64,000 nucleotides of DNA from Kitasatospora sp. SolWspMP-SS2h. GTDB taxonomy: Bacteria > Actinomycetota > Actinomycetes > Streptomycetales > Streptomycetaceae. The notes under the pieces are model-generated. The model did not search any database and had not been told where the DNA came from. It was given only the letters and a program-made list of their open reading frames with translations. Below, piece after piece: positions 29,544 through 36,951 of this stretch. The translations under genes were made by a program, and so were the position numbers. Position 1 is the stretch's first letter; each line of letters begins with the position of its first letter. The stretch spans positions 297,366 through 361,365 of the forward strand of contig NZ_QLLT01000003.1 of NCBI RefSeq assembly GCF_003259315.1, written 5' to 3'.

Positions 29544-29625
29544 GTGCGAACACCTCCTGCCGTTCGGCGTCGGCTCCTCGTCCCCCGGGTGGCACGGCCT
29601 CGCGGCTACCCGGGCGGCCCGGACC

Positions 29626-30618
29626 TCAATCAGCCGCGCCGTGCACCGCGCACCCGGCCTCCTCCTCGCCCGGCTCGTCGCGCATGCCGTCGGCGTCCTC
29701 CTCGCCCCGCGTCTGGCCCTCCCCGGCCGCGCCCTCGATCTCGGCCCGCAGTCCGGCGAGGGTCGCGGAGAGGATCCGGGAGACGTGCATCTGGGAGACG
29801 CCGATCTCGGCGGCGATCTCGTTCTGGGTGAGTCCGCCCCAGAACCGCAGCAGCAGGACGGCGCGTTCCCGTTCGGGCAGTCGGCTGATGAACGGCTTGG
29901 CCATCACCCGGAGTTCGGCGACCTCCAGTTCGGGGTCGCAGCCGCCGAGCCGGTTGATCAGCGCGCTGCCGCTGTCGTCGGAGTCCTCGTCGCGCAGCGA
30001 GTCGAGCGAGTCGCAGCGGCAGAGCCGTCCGGCGTCGATCCCCTCGGCGGCCTCCTCCTCGGTGACGTGCAGTTCCTCGGCGAGTTCGGCGGTGTCGGGC
30101 AGCCGGCCGAGGCTCTGTTCGAGCCGGTCGGAGGCGCGGGCGGCGGCCAGGTAGCGCTCCTGCACGCTGCGCGGGACGCGCAGCGGCCACGAGGTGTCGC
30201 GGAAGAACCGCTTGATCTCGCCGGAGACGGTGGGGATCGCGTACGTGACGAACTCGACGCCGCGCTCCGGGTCGAAGCCGTCGACGGCCTTGATCAGCCC
30301 GACGGTGCCGACCTGGATGATGTCGTCGAGCTCCTCGGGGCGGTGCCGGAACCGGGCGGCGACGAACCGCACCAGCGGCATGTTCAGCTCGATCAGGGTG
30401 CCGCGGACGTAGCTGTGGGCGGGATCCTCGGGGGGCAGTTCGGCCAGTCGGGCGAACAGCGCGTCGCTGAGGCGGCGCGCCTCGTACTTGCCCATCGCCC
30501 GCATCTCCCGCCGGGTGGGCCGGTGCATCGGGTCGACCTCGGCCGTCCCTGGTCCGGGGGTGGACGCGGGGGCGCTGCCGGACGCGGGGGTGCCGCGCGG
30601 AGTGGACGTGGTGGTCAC
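29626..30618 (-). CDS. RNA polymerase sigma factor of the SigB/SigF stress family
   Basis: 330 residues. Region 2 (about 75-140) has DDIIQVGTVGLIKAVDGFDPERGVEFVTYAIPTVSGEIKRFFRD, the core-binding and -10 recognition block. Region 3 follows (VPRSVQERYLAA...), and region 4 (about 250-300) has the HTH LTQNEIAAEIGVSQMHVSRIL. The C-terminal 30 residues are acidic. It should direct RNA polymerase to promoters of GNNT-N14-16-GGGTA(C/T) form; one such promoter lies on the opposite side of its leader, before the gene at 30967. The GTG at 30618 is preceded by CCGGAGATGA. With the STAS and HATPase genes it forms a partner-switching group for osmotic, oxidative or sporulation stress. Confidence 0.94.
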   Translation of the reverse strand: MTTTSTPRGTPASGSAPASTPGPGTAEVDPMHRPTRREMRAMGKYEARRLSDALFARLAELPPEDPAHSYVRGTLIELNMPLVRFVAARFRHRPEELDDIIQVGTVGLIKAVDGFDPERGVEFVTYAIPTVSGEIKRFFRDTSWPLRVPRSVQERYLAAARASDRLEQSLGRLPDTAELAEELHVTEEEAAEGIDAGRLCRCDSLDSLRDEDSDDSGSALINRLGGCDPELEVAELRVMAKPFISRLPERERAVLLLRFWGGLTQNEIAAEIGVSQMHVSRILSATLAGLRAEIEGAAGEGQTRGEEDADGMRDEPGEEEAGCAVHGAAD

Positions 30619-30966
30619 GGGGAGTCATCTCCGGGGAACGGTGGGACCCTCCCTGCGCGGACTGCGGCGTGCCGGGCTCCGGACGGTGGAAAGACCCCGT
30701 CCGGGACTCGGTGGGCCGCACGGCGGCAGGGCGGGCGGAGAACCGTGGAACCCGGCTTCTTCAGGCGACGGCTCCCAGCACGCGGCTCGCGGCTCGCATG
30801 CCGTGGGGTGACGGACCCCTGCGGGTCGGCCGCGCCGGGCGGTGCGCCCGGCATGGCGACCTATTCCTACCCCCGTCCGGCCGCCGCGAACCGGATTCCT
30901 CCGATTCACCCGCCTTGATCCGGGTATGCGGGCCAGTGAACCGTCCGCGACGAGAGGAGTCCGACC
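30619..30966. other. Divergent leader between the sigma factor and a small stress gene
   Basis: 348 bp. It holds a SigB-type promoter for the rightward gene (30903-30927). Nothing clear was seen for the leftward sigma factor gene, and no open frame stands out. Confidence 0.6.
30903..30927 (+). promoter_or_regulatory. SigB-type stress promoter
   Basis: GATT at 30903-30906 and GGGTAT at 30922-30927, separated by 15 bp, fit the GNNT-N14-16-GGGTA(C/T) pattern known for Streptomyces SigB-family promoters. The start codon of the gene at 30967 lies about 40 bp downstream. Confidence 0.7.
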
Positions 30967-31290
30967 ATGCCCGCCGGATCGAGCCCCAAGCGGGAGCGGC
31001 AGTATGAGCACATCAAGGAGAGCCAGCTGGAGCGCGGATCGAGCGAGAAGCGCGCCGAGGAGATCGCCGCCCGCACGGTCAACAAGGAGCGCGCCCGGCA
31101 CGGCGAGAGCCGGACGGCCAGCCGCAGCTCCATCCACGACGTCTCCTCCGGCCACCGGGGCGGCAAGCGCTCGCACCGCGGAGCCGGCGGCCCCACGTAC
31201 GACCAGCTGTACAACGAGGCGCGGCAGCGCGGCGTCAAGGGCCGCTCGAAGATGAACAAGGACCAGCTCGCGCACGCCCTGGGGCGGTGA
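30967..31290 (+). CDS. Small basic protein annotated in relatives as plasmid stabilization protein
   Basis: 107 residues, highly charged. The N-terminal half is basic and helical (SSPKRERQYEHIKESQLERG, EEIAARTVNKERAR), the middle rich in Ser/Arg/His, and the C-terminus (GPTYDQLYNEARQRGVKGRSKMNKDQLAHALGR) looks like a Rho-N or SAP-like nucleic-acid-binding helix pair. Homologues are often named plasmid stabilization protein, though there is no sign of a toxin partner. The ATG at 30967 has AGAGGAG 8 bp upstream. The SigB-type promoter suggests a role in stress, perhaps nucleoid protection; that is inference. Confidence 0.85.
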   Translation: MPAGSSPKRERQYEHIKESQLERGSSEKRAEEIAARTVNKERARHGESRTASRSSIHDVSSGHRGGKRSHRGAGGPTYDQLYNEARQRGVKGRSKMNKDQLAHALGR

Positions 31291-31592
31291 CCGCGATGAC
31301 CATCCCGGTGCCCGCCGACCCGGACGTCCGGCCGCCCGACCCGCCCGACGTCCCGCCCCGGCCGACCGATCCGCCCGGCCCGCTCTCCCCCACCCCGCCG
31401 CTCCCGGACCCGGACCCGCCGATCGCCCCGGTCCCGCCCGACCCGCAGCCCCCGAACCCCGGACCCCCCGGACCCGGTCGCCCCGACCCGCTCCCGGACC
31501 CGGAACCGCCGGGCCGCCCCGGGCCCCCGCTCCACCCCGACCCGCAGCCCGAACCCGTCCCGCAGCCCAGCCCCCCACCACCGGGCCCGTGA
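31287..31592 (+). CDS. Small proline-rich hypothetical protein
   Basis: 101 residues from a GTG that overlaps the previous stop (GTGA), or 98 from an ATG at 31296. Almost half proline, in a PDPPxP pattern with Asp, Glu and Gln, and no signal peptide or membrane span. The overlap and the hairpin just after its stop argue for a real gene; the low complexity argues for caution. No function can be given. Confidence 0.5.
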   Translation: MTAMTIPVPADPDVRPPDPPDVPPRPTDPPGPLSPTPPLPDPDPPIAPVPPDPQPPNPGPPGPGRPDPLPDPEPPGRPGPPLHPDPQPEPVPQPSPPPPGP

Positions 31593-31603
31593 CCCCGGAC
31601 GAC

Positions 31604-31647
31604 CGCCCCGCCCCGCACTGCCACACCCGGCAGGGCGGGGCGGGGCG
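31604..31647 (+). terminator. Terminator after the small stress genes
   Basis: 19-bp stem with one mismatch and a 6-nt loop (acaccc), beginning 11 bp after the stop at 31592. Confidence 0.85.
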
Positions 31648-31741
31648 TCGTTACGGGGTCTCACGGGAGTGATAGGCCCTCACGGACAGGTGCGCGGCGC
31701 GCGGCGCCCCGGGCGCGACACTCCGGGCGGGAAAACCGGTC

Positions 31742-31765
31742 GCGTCCGGCCGTTCCCCCGGGTAC
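31742..31765 (+). promoter_or_regulatory. Possible SigB-type promoter before the VOC gene
   Basis: GCGT at 31742-31745 and GGGTAC at 31760-31765 with a 14-bp spacer fit the SigB pattern, 89 bp upstream of the start codon. The pattern is short and may occur by chance in this GC-rich sequence. Confidence 0.35.
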
Positions 31766-31854
31766 GGTCGCGGGCGGGTCCGCGCTGCGGCGGCCGTGGG
31801 GCCGCGGGGTGCGGACGTACCGTCACATCCCCTCAGCGGAAGCAGGTTCGGTCG

Positions 31855-32235
31855 ATGGCGTGTCGGATCGGTGAACTCGTACTCGGTTGCCGGGAGCCCG
31901 AGGTCCTGGCGCGGTTCTGGTGCGAGGTGCTGGACTTCGTGGTGCTCGGCCGCGAGGACGACGGCAGCGTCGAGATCGGCCCGCGCGAGGGCTTCGGCGG
32001 CGCGCAGCCGACGCTGTTCCTGAGCGCCCGGGCCGAGCCGGAGCCCGGCAAGTCCCGGCTGCACATCGACGTCAACCCGACCGACCGCGACCAGGACGCC
32101 GAACTGGAGCGACTGCTCGCCCTCGGTGCCCGCCCGGCCGACATCGGGCAGACCGGCGAGGAGTCCTGGCACGTCCTCGTGGACCCCGAGGGCAACGAGT
32201 TCTGCCTGCTCAAGGCCCGTATCAAGGAGCTCTGA
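31855..32235 (+). CDS. VOC-family (glyoxalase-like) protein
   Basis: 126 residues, the usual size of a single VOC domain with two beta-alpha-beta-beta-beta repeats. Marks are IGELVLGCREPEVLARFWCEVLDFVVLG at the start, LHIDVNPTDRDQDAELERLLALGARP in the middle and WHVLVDPEGNEFCLL at the end. The His in LHIDV and the terminal Glu before FCLL are usual metal-ligand positions. Substrate unknown; homologues are often called glyoxalase or bleomycin-resistance-like. The ATG at 31855 has a weak GGAAGCAGG site. Confidence 0.88.
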   Translation: MACRIGELVLGCREPEVLARFWCEVLDFVVLGREDDGSVEIGPREGFGGAQPTLFLSARAEPEPGKSRLHIDVNPTDRDQDAELERLLALGARPADIGQTGEESWHVLVDPEGNEFCLLKARIKEL

Positions 32236-32718
32236 CCACTCCCGCCGGCCGGCCGGAGCCCGACCGCCCCGAGCGGCCCGGCCCGGCCGGCCCCGGCCCC
32301 GCCGACACCCGCCCCGCGCCCGTGCCCGCGCCCGGAAGAACCGGCTCAGCGGGGCGGCGGCGCACACGGACCCTCCGGGCAGGTTGCCCCAGCAGCCGAC
32401 GGCCAGGTCCGCCACCATGACGGCCGCGTCCCCCTCCGCGTACCGCCCCCCTGGGCCCCGCCCTTCTCCTCCCCCGGCTCTCCGTTCCGGCACGGGCGGT
32501 CGGACACCCCGGCGGCGGTGCCGTCGGGCGGGCGGGAGGAACGTGCCGCACCGCACCGTGACCGCCGTGGCCGCCGTGACCGTTCCGGCGGACGCCACCC
32601 GCCGCGGCGGGGCTGATTCGGTCCGGGCGCACTGGGCAGACGCGACCGAACCAGGGGCAACCGGGCAACGGACCCCACGGGACCAGGAAGCAACGGAGCT
32701 AGCGAAAGGACCTGGACC
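32236..32718. other. 483-bp intergenic region without a supported gene
   Basis: Follows the VOC gene. The first part is GC-rich low complexity. An open stretch on the minus strand around 32330-32450 has no ribosome site and no family likeness. No clear promoter was found before the membrane-protein gene at 32719. Confidence 0.45.
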
Positions 32719-33090
32719 ATGCTGCTGCTCGGACTTCTGCTGTTCGCGGCGTCCGGTGCGTTCGCGGGCCTGCTGATCGCCGACAACCTCGGCGGCGGGC
32801 CCGAGACGGGCGTCACCGTGCTCGGCCACCAGATCGCCACCATGAGCACCCTCGGCGCGTTCCTGGCCGGGCTGGCGCTCGCGCTGCTCTTCTGCGCCGG
32901 GCTCGCCCTGATGCGTGGCGGCCTGCGCTGGCGCCGCCACCACCGGGCGGCTCCCGTGCAGGACACCCCCGTGGCGCTGGACCGCACCGACGAATCGGGG
33001 GCCACCAGGGCGGACCTGTCGTCCGCCGACCGGCCCACGACGACGACCCAGCGCCCGCAGGGCCGCCCGCGCCACCGCTTCACGCACTGA
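32719..33090 (+). CDS. Small two-span membrane protein
   Basis: 123 residues. A first hydrophobic span at the N-terminus (LLLGLLLFAASGAFAGLLIADNL), a short polar loop, and a second span (LGAFLAGLALALLFCAGLALM, about 43-63) followed by a basic stop-transfer stretch. The rest is a polar, disordered Thr/Arg-rich cytoplasmic tail. This is the layout of LapA/DUF1049-like proteins, common near stress genes in streptomycetes. The ATG at 32719 follows AAAGGACC. Exact role unknown. Confidence 0.8.
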   Translation: MLLLGLLLFAASGAFAGLLIADNLGGGPETGVTVLGHQIATMSTLGAFLAGLALALLFCAGLALMRGGLRWRRHHRAAPVQDTPVALDRTDESGATRADLSSADRPTTTTQRPQGRPRHRFTH

Positions 33091-33189
33091 CGGGGCCACC
33101 GCCGCCCGGCGACCCCGCCCCGTGACCGGACCGGAACGACGCAGGGAACGACCGCACGAAACGACCGCACGATCGAGGAGGACCGACCC

Positions 33190-33399
33190 ATGAGTGACGC
33201 ATCCGACCGCATGAAGCACAAGGCCGAGGAGGCCGTCGGCGCGGCGAAGGAGAAGACCGGTGCCGCGGCCGGCAACGAACGGCTGGAGAACGAGGGCCGC
33301 GGCGACCAGGCCGAGTCCCAGGCGAAGCAGGGCGTCGACAAGGCCAAGGACCGGATCGCCGAAGGCGTGGACAAGGTCAAGGGCGCGTTCAAGCGCTGA
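33190..33399 (+). CDS. CsbD-family stress protein
   Basis: 69 residues, lysine- and glutamate-rich and helical: DRMKHKAEEAVGAAKEKTG, GDQAESQAKQGVDKAKDRI. This matches the CsbD family, first known as SigB-dependent proteins of Bacillus. The ATG at 33190 follows GAGGAGGACC. A perfect terminator lies directly downstream. Together with the sigma factor nearby it fits a general stress set. Confidence 0.93.
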   Translation: MSDASDRMKHKAEEAVGAAKEKTGAAAGNERLENEGRGDQAESQAKQGVDKAKDRIAEGVDKVKGAFKR

Positions 33400-33409
33400 G
33401 CCCCGCACC

Positions 33410-33448
33410 CCGGCCGCCGCCCGTCGAACACCGACGGGCGGCGGCCGG
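33410..33448 (+). terminator. Terminator after the CsbD gene
   Basis: Perfect 17-bp stem with a 5-nt loop (aacac), 11 bp after the stop codon. Confidence 0.9.
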
Positions 33449-33660
33449 TCCGTGTCGACGCTCCGGCGCCCCGCCGCCGGATCCGCCGAGGCCGAGTGCA
33501 GGTCGAGGGCGGTACCGGTCGAGGCAGGGCAGGTGCACGCCCGCCGGGTCGCCGGGACCCGGTCGGAGGCCGGGGGTGTGGGGTGCGGCGGCCCGGGTAG
33601 ACGGGGGCCCGCACCGGAACGGTTCCGGGCGGAGGAACGGTTCGGGAGGAGGCGAAGGGC

Positions 33661-34347
33661 ATGGCAGCGGACGTCGCGGCCGCGCTGTTCGACGTGGACG
33701 GCACACTGGTGGACACCACGTACCTGCACACCCTCGCCTGGTGGCAGGCGCTGGCGCAGTTCGGGCACGAGGTGGACGCGGCCCCGATCCACCGGGCCAT
33801 CGGCATGGGCAGCGACCAACTGCTCGACCACCTGCTCGGGGACGACCGGGACCGGTCGGAGGACGAGGCGATCGGCGCCGCGCACCTCGCGCTGTACGCC
33901 CAGCACTGGCCCGGCCTGCGGGCCTTCCCGGGGGCGGCGGAGCTGCTCCGGGAGTGCGCCGGGCGCGGGTGGCGGGTGGTGCTGTCGACCTCCGCGTCGG
34001 GCCGGGAACTGGACGTGCTGCGGAAGGTGCTGGACGCCGACGACGCGGTGCACGCGGTGACCGACGCGGACGCGGTGGCCGCCTCGAAACCGGCCCCTGA
34101 CCTGGTGCGCGCCGCACTGGAACAGGTCGGCGCCCGGGCGGACCGCTCGGTGTTCGTCGGCGACAGCGTGTGGGACGTCGAGGCGGCGAACCGGGCCGGG
34201 ACCCCGTGCCTCGGGGTGGAGACCGGCGGTCTCGCCGCCGCGGAACTGCGCGACGCGGGCGCCCTGGAGGTGCACGCCTCGGTGGGCGCACTGCTGGCCG
34301 GCCTGGACGACAGCGCGCTGGCCCGCCCCCGGACCGGTGAGCGGTGA
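33661..34347 (+). CDS. HAD-superfamily phosphatase
   Basis: 228 residues, class I HAD with a helical cap, like phosphoglycolate phosphatase or beta-phosphoglucomutase. All four motifs are seen: DVDGTLVD near 10 (Asp nucleophile and acid/base), STSASG near 118, KPAPDL near 146 and FVGDSVWDVEAA near 165. The substrate is not predictable. The ATG at 33661 has GGGAGGAGGCGAAGG upstream. A possible 58-codon frame overlaps its stop. Confidence 0.93.
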   Translation: MAADVAAALFDVDGTLVDTTYLHTLAWWQALAQFGHEVDAAPIHRAIGMGSDQLLDHLLGDDRDRSEDEAIGAAHLALYAQHWPGLRAFPGAAELLRECAGRGWRVVLSTSASGRELDVLRKVLDADDAVHAVTDADAVAASKPAPDLVRAALEQVGARADRSVFVGDSVWDVEAANRAGTPCLGVETGGLAAAELRDAGALEVHASVGALLAGLDDSALARPRTGER

Positions 34348-34520
34348 CCGCAGTGCGCACGACGCCCGGCCGGGCCCCGCGGCTCGGCCCGCTGCTGACC
34401 CGGTTCCGCTACCGCACCAGGGCGGCGGCCTGGGCCTCGCTGTCCGCCGTGTGCACCCGGCTGGGCGCAGGCACCGACACGGGGGCGGGGGCCGCCGCCG
34501 GCGGGCACCGGGACGGCTGA
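34344..34520 (+). CDS. Possible small hypothetical protein
   Basis: 58 codons starting with a GTG that overlaps the stop of the phosphatase gene (GTGA). The product is basic and then Ala/Gly-rich, with no recognisable domain. The only support is the overlap and typical base use; a non-coding gap is equally likely. Confidence 0.3.
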   Translation: MTAVRTTPGRAPRLGPLLTRFRYRTRAAAWASLSAVCTRLGAGTDTGAGAAAGGHRDG

Positions 34521-34637
34521 CGAACGGCGGCGGGCCCGCCGGACGACCTCTTCCGGCCCACCGTCCCTGCCCCCGCCCCTTCCCCGCCGCGCCCGGTGCG
34601 CCGTTTCGCTCCGGACGGCGGTGGACAGACGCGGCGC

Positions 34638-35486
34638 ATGAACGCCTCCCCCGCCCCCACCGCCGCCGGGCTCGCCGGTCCGGCCGTCCGGCGGCGGCGT
34701 TACCTGCTGTGTCCGCCCGAGCACTTCGCGGTGGAGTACGCGATCAACCCGTGGATGGACCCGGACCGTCCGGTGGACCGGGCGGCGGCGCTGCGGCAGT
34801 GGCGGGGGCTGGCGTCGGTGCTGCGCTCCCTCGGCCACCGGGTCGACCTGCTCGCGCCGGAGCCGGGCCTGCCCGACATGGTGTTCACCGCGAACGGGGC
34901 GACGGTGGTCGACGGCCGGGTGCTGGTCGCGCGGTTCCGGCACCCGGAGCGCGCGGGCGAGTCGGCGGCGCACCGGCGCTGGTTCGCCGCCGCGCGGTTC
35001 CCGCAGGTCCGGACGGCCGTCGAGGTGAACGAGGGCGAGGGCGACCTGCTGGCGGCCGGGCCGCGCATCCTCGCCGCCAGCGGCTTCCGCACCACCACGG
35101 CCGCCCACCGGGAGGCCGAGCGGGTGTTCGGCCGACCGGTGGTGTCGCTGCGGCTGACCGACCCGCACTACTACCACCTGGACACCGCGCTGGCCGTCCT
35201 GGACGACTCCCGGGTGATGTACTACCCGGACGCGTTCGCCCCGGAGGCCCGCCGCCTGCTGCGCCGCCTCTACCCGGACGCGATCCTGGCCGACGCGTCG
35301 GACGCCGCCGCGTTCGGCCTGAACGCCATCAGCGACGGCCGCCACGTGGTGCTGCCGGACGGGGCGCGGGGCCTGGCCGGGCAGCTGCGGGCGGCGGGGT
35401 TCGTCCCGGTGCCGGTCGACCTCCCGGAGCTGCGGAAGGCCGGCGGCGGGCCCAAGTGCTGTGTCCTGGAACTGCGTTCGGAATGA
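34638..35486 (+). CDS. DDAH-like arginine-modifying hydrolase (amidinotransferase fold)
   Basis: 282 residues, dimethylarginine dimethylaminohydrolase family of the pentein fold. Seen in order: YLLCPPEHFAVEYAINPWM near 22 (substrate-side strand), DMVFTANGATVVDG near 80, VNEGEGDLLAAG near 133, the His in TDPHYYHLDTAL near 175, and the catalytic Cys in GGPKCCVLEL at the C-terminus. Such enzymes release dimethylamine or ammonia from a guanidino group to give citrulline; relatives also act on arginine or ornithine. The ribosome site before 34638 is weak, and a GTG at 34596 is an alternative start. The next gene overlaps by ATGA, so this is the first gene of a coupled run of unusual enzymes. Confidence 0.85.
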   Translation: MNASPAPTAAGLAGPAVRRRRYLLCPPEHFAVEYAINPWMDPDRPVDRAAALRQWRGLASVLRSLGHRVDLLAPEPGLPDMVFTANGATVVDGRVLVARFRHPERAGESAAHRRWFAAARFPQVRTAVEVNEGEGDLLAAGPRILAASGFRTTTAAHREAERVFGRPVVSLRLTDPHYYHLDTALAVLDDSRVMYYPDAFAPEARRLLRRLYPDAILADASDAAAFGLNAISDGRHVVLPDGARGLAGQLRAAGFVPVPVDLPELRKAGGGPKCCVLELRSE

Positions 35487-36661
35487 GGTGCACTCCCGTG
35501 CCGACCGATGCCCGTACGACCGCCACCACCACCGCCACCGACCCCGTCCTCCCCGCCGCCCGCGGCCCGCTCTCGGCCGCCGTCCTCGCCGCGCTGCGCC
35601 GCCCCGCGCCCACCGACCTGACGCCGCTGCCGGTGTCGGTGCCGACCGGCCTCCCGGCGGACTCCCGGAGCGGGGACCCTCGCGACACGGACCCCTGGGA
35701 CGCGGACCCCTGGGGCGAGGACGTCCAGCTCGCCCTGTACGTCTGCTACGAGCTGCACTACCGGGGCTTTGCGGACGTCGATCCGGCCTGGGAGTGGTCG
35801 CCGCCGCTGCTCGCGCTGCGCGGGCGGCTGGAGCGGGCGTTCCTGGAGGCGCTGCGCCGGGAGGTGGGCGAGCCGCCGCCGCTGGCGGACGTGCTGGCCG
35901 GGCTGCTGGTCGAACCCCCGGACGGTGACGGCCCCTCGTACCACCTGCGGTCGGCGGGCACCCGGCAGCAGGCCCGCGAGTACCTGGCGCACCGCTCGCT
36001 GTACCACCTGAAGGAGGCCGACCCGCAGATGTGGGCGGTGCCCCGGCTGCCGAACCCGGCGAAGGCGGCCCTGGTCGCGGTGCAGTACGACGAGTACGGG
36101 GCGGGGCGGCCGGAGCGGGCGCACGCCGAGCTGTTCGCCGGGATGATGGCGGACTTCGGCCTCGACCCGACCTACGGCGCGTACCTGGACGCGGTGCCCG
36201 CGCCCGCGCTGGCCGTCGTCAACACGATGTCGCTGTTCGGCCTGCACCGGTCCCTGCGGGCCGCGCTGGTCGGGCAGTTCGCGGCCGTGGAGATCACCTC
36301 CCCGCCGGGCGCGGCCCGGCTCGCCGAGGCGTTCGAACGTCTCGGCGCCAGCCCGCGCGGGACGCTCTTCTACCGGGAGCACGTCCTCGCCGACGCCGTC
36401 CACGAGCAGCTGGTCCGGCACACCGTGATCGAGCCGCTGCTCACCCTGCCCGACTGCCCCGCGCAGGAGATCGCCTTCGGCGCACTGGCCTACGCCCGGG
36501 CCGAGGACCGGCTGGCCGACCACCTGACGGCCGCCTGGCGCTCCGGCCCCGAGCCCGGCTCCGGCTCCTCGCTGCGCGTCCCCCTGCCCGAGCCCGCACC
36601 CGAACCCGCGCCCGCGGCCGGGCCCCGCCCGGACCTGCGGCCGGAAGGAACCCGTCGATGA
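35483..36661 (+). CDS. Haem-oxygenase-like iron-containing redox enzyme
   Basis: 392 residues. It resembles the iron-containing redox enzyme family (Haem_oxygenas_2, HO-like fold), whose members bind two irons and perform oxygenations or oxidative cleavages. Segments matching the family: LALYVCYELHYRGFADVDPAWEWSP near 80, LYHLKEADPQMWAVPRL near 175, and AVQYDEYGAGRPERAHAELFAGMM near 200. The Glu and His residues in these are the likely metal ligands; a C-terminal ligand set near 285-330 (FYREHVLADAVHEQ) is also present. The ATG at 35483 overlaps the stop of the DDAH gene; a GTG at 35498 with GAGGTG upstream is the alternative. The C-terminus is a Pro-rich tail. The substrate may be the product of a neighbour, which is inference. 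Confidence 0.82.
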   Translation: MRCTPVPTDARTTATTTATDPVLPAARGPLSAAVLAALRRPAPTDLTPLPVSVPTGLPADSRSGDPRDTDPWDADPWGEDVQLALYVCYELHYRGFADVDPAWEWSPPLLALRGRLERAFLEALRREVGEPPPLADVLAGLLVEPPDGDGPSYHLRSAGTRQQAREYLAHRSLYHLKEADPQMWAVPRLPNPAKAALVAVQYDEYGAGRPERAHAELFAGMMADFGLDPTYGAYLDAVPAPALAVVNTMSLFGLHRSLRAALVGQFAAVEITSPPGAARLAEAFERLGASPRGTLFYREHVLADAVHEQLVRHTVIEPLLTLPDCPAQEIAFGALAYARAEDRLADHLTAAWRSGPEPGSGSSLRVPLPEPAPEPAPAAGPRPDLRPEGTRR

Positions 36662-36951
36662 CCGCGCGCACCGAACCGCCGAGCCGGACGCCGGAGGGCT
36701 CCGGGGCGTTCCCGCGCCCGCTCGACCGGTCCGGGTACGCGGCCACCGCCGGGGCCGTCGGCACCCGGGCCGGCTGCCCGGCCGGTCCCGGCCTCCCGCG
36801 CTCGCCCCGCCCGCCCCGCCCGCCGCGCCCCGCCGCGCACCCGCTGCCGCCGGACGACGCGGGGACGGCCCCGGCCGCCGCCGCTGCCGCCCCCACACCC
36901 GCCCCGCCCCTCCGCGACGCGGCCGGTCCCGTCCCGGGGCGCCCGGCGTGA
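36658..36951 (+). CDS. Small Pro/Ala-rich protein inside the redox-enzyme operon
   Basis: 97 residues. The ATG overlaps the previous stop (ATGA) and has a good GGAAGGA site; its own stop overlaps the next start (GTGA). It therefore has tighter translational context than a chance frame. The first 45 residues include RPLDRSGYAAT and GTRAGCPAGPGLP, with a single Cys; the rest is Pro/Ala low complexity. No domain, signal or membrane span. It could be a carrier or substrate peptide for the neighbouring enzymes, or just a spacer protein; there is no evidence to choose. Confidence 0.6.
   Translation: MTARTEPPSRTPEGSGAFPRPLDRSGYAATAGAVGTRAGCPAGPGLPRSPRPPRPPRPAAHPLPPDDAGTAPAAAAAAPTPAPPLRDAAGPVPGRPA

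Noticed and set aside
31651..35345. Long minus-strand frames under the VOC, CsbD, HAD and DDAH genes.
   Set aside because: The plus-strand genes have family motifs and ribosome sites; the minus frames have neither.
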